From assembly GCA_021738105.1 (NCBI GenBank), contig JAIPCS010000207.1, positions 1-5,577 of the forward strand: a stretch of 5,577 nucleotides of DNA. Reading direction: 5' to 3'. The notes below the pieces were generated by a model. It saw only the letters and a list, made by a program, of their open reading frames with translations. It did no database searches and was not told the origin of the DNA. The DNA is from Sulfuritalea sp. (GTDB taxonomy: Bacteria; Pseudomonadota; Gammaproteobacteria; Burkholderiales; Rhodocyclaceae). Shown here piece after piece: positions 5,520 through 5,577 of the stretch. The stretch's first letter is position 1. Every line of letters starts with the position of its first letter. Position numbers and translations under genes: made by a program.

Positions 5520-5577
5520 GGGCTGTGGGTATGTGGGGAGGTCGCCGTCAGGCGAGCTATCCACATATCCATAGCCC
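5520..5577. repeat. 58-nt hairpin at the right window edge
   Basis: GGGCTGTGGGTATGTGG (5520-5536) pairs along all 17 positions with CCACATATCCATAGCCC (5561-5577): 15 Watson-Crick pairs and two G-T pairs, which become G-U wobbles in a plus-strand RNA. The 24-nt interior has its own stem, TCGCC (5542-5546) with GGCGA (5551-5555) around GTCA, extended by AG (5539-5540) with CT (5557-5558) beyond a G-G mismatch. The structure could be the end of a mobile element, a REP-like repeat or an RNA leader. The window stops at its last base, so the context is cut off. Confidence 0.7.

Larger units (their letters stand above)
5003..5577. other. Right intergenic region without a convincing protein gene
   Basis: This 575-nt stretch starts with the upstream region of the OsmC-like gene, passes through an AT-rich segment (about 5141-5280), and ends with an orphan terminator (5361-5390), about 130 nt with no clear signal (5391-5519), and a long hairpin at the edge. 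Plus-strand frames at 5058-5147, 5095-5160 and 5392-5472 are under 30 codons and lack ribosome binding sites. A minus-strand frame of 81 codons (5319-5564) starts with GTG inside the edge hairpin and runs back through the terminator, so it is judged spurious. Confidence 0.6.

Noticed and set aside
5319..5564. 81-codon minus-strand reading frame
   Set aside because: It starts with GTG inside the edge hairpin, runs antisense through the terminator and pyrimidine tract, has no clear binding site and resembles no family I know.
5557..5565. CTATCCACA, one mismatch from the DnaA box TTATCCACA
   Set aside because: It is part of the right-edge hairpin stem and there is no cluster of boxes and no dnaA or dnaN gene nearby.

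Overview
The window looks like chromosomal DNA from a betaproteobacterium (inferred). The proteins resemble those of the Rhodocyclales/Nitrosomonadales type: a bacterial-type ProRS with an editing insertion, an RppH of the same length as the E. coli enzyme, a CNP1-like exported protein, a di-iron Coq7 hydroxylase instead of UbiF, and a YhfA-like OsmC protein. The genes are moderately GC-rich. No phage, plasmid or insertion-sequence gene is present.

Layout. 1-408: left flank with the end of an unrecognised reading frame, then a hairpin-rich dispersed-type repeat. 409-2749, minus strand: proS followed after 7 nt by a secreted lytic transglycosylase, probably one transcript. 2750-2879: divergent promoter region. 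2880-4585, plus strand: rppH, CNP1-like gene and coq7, tightly packed (4-nt ATGA overlap, then a 15-nt gap), probably an operon. 4586-5002, minus strand: OsmC/YhfA-like gene, whose stop codon directly abuts the coq7 stop. 5003-5577: no convincing protein gene, but an AT-rich segment, a strong orphan Rho-independent terminator, and a long hairpin at the right edge.

Function. The genes are mostly housekeeping: prolyl-tRNA charging, cell-wall turnover, 5'-end processing of mRNA, ubiquinone synthesis and a thiol-type stress protein. They do not form one pathway; the grouping looks like conserved chromosomal neighbourhood.

The most interesting signals are non-coding. (1) A 25-nt exact match, in inverted orientation, links the left-flank repeat (231-255) to the linker before the editing domain of proS (1999-2023), where it is read in frame. 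This suggests repeat-derived sequence inside an essential gene. (2) The terminator at 5361-5390 has no gene before it. It follows a pyrimidine tract with three CCTCC (anti-Shine-Dalgarno-like) motifs that can be placed in a loop, which suggests an unannotated small RNA. (3) A 58-nt hairpin with 17 paired positions ends exactly at the window edge.
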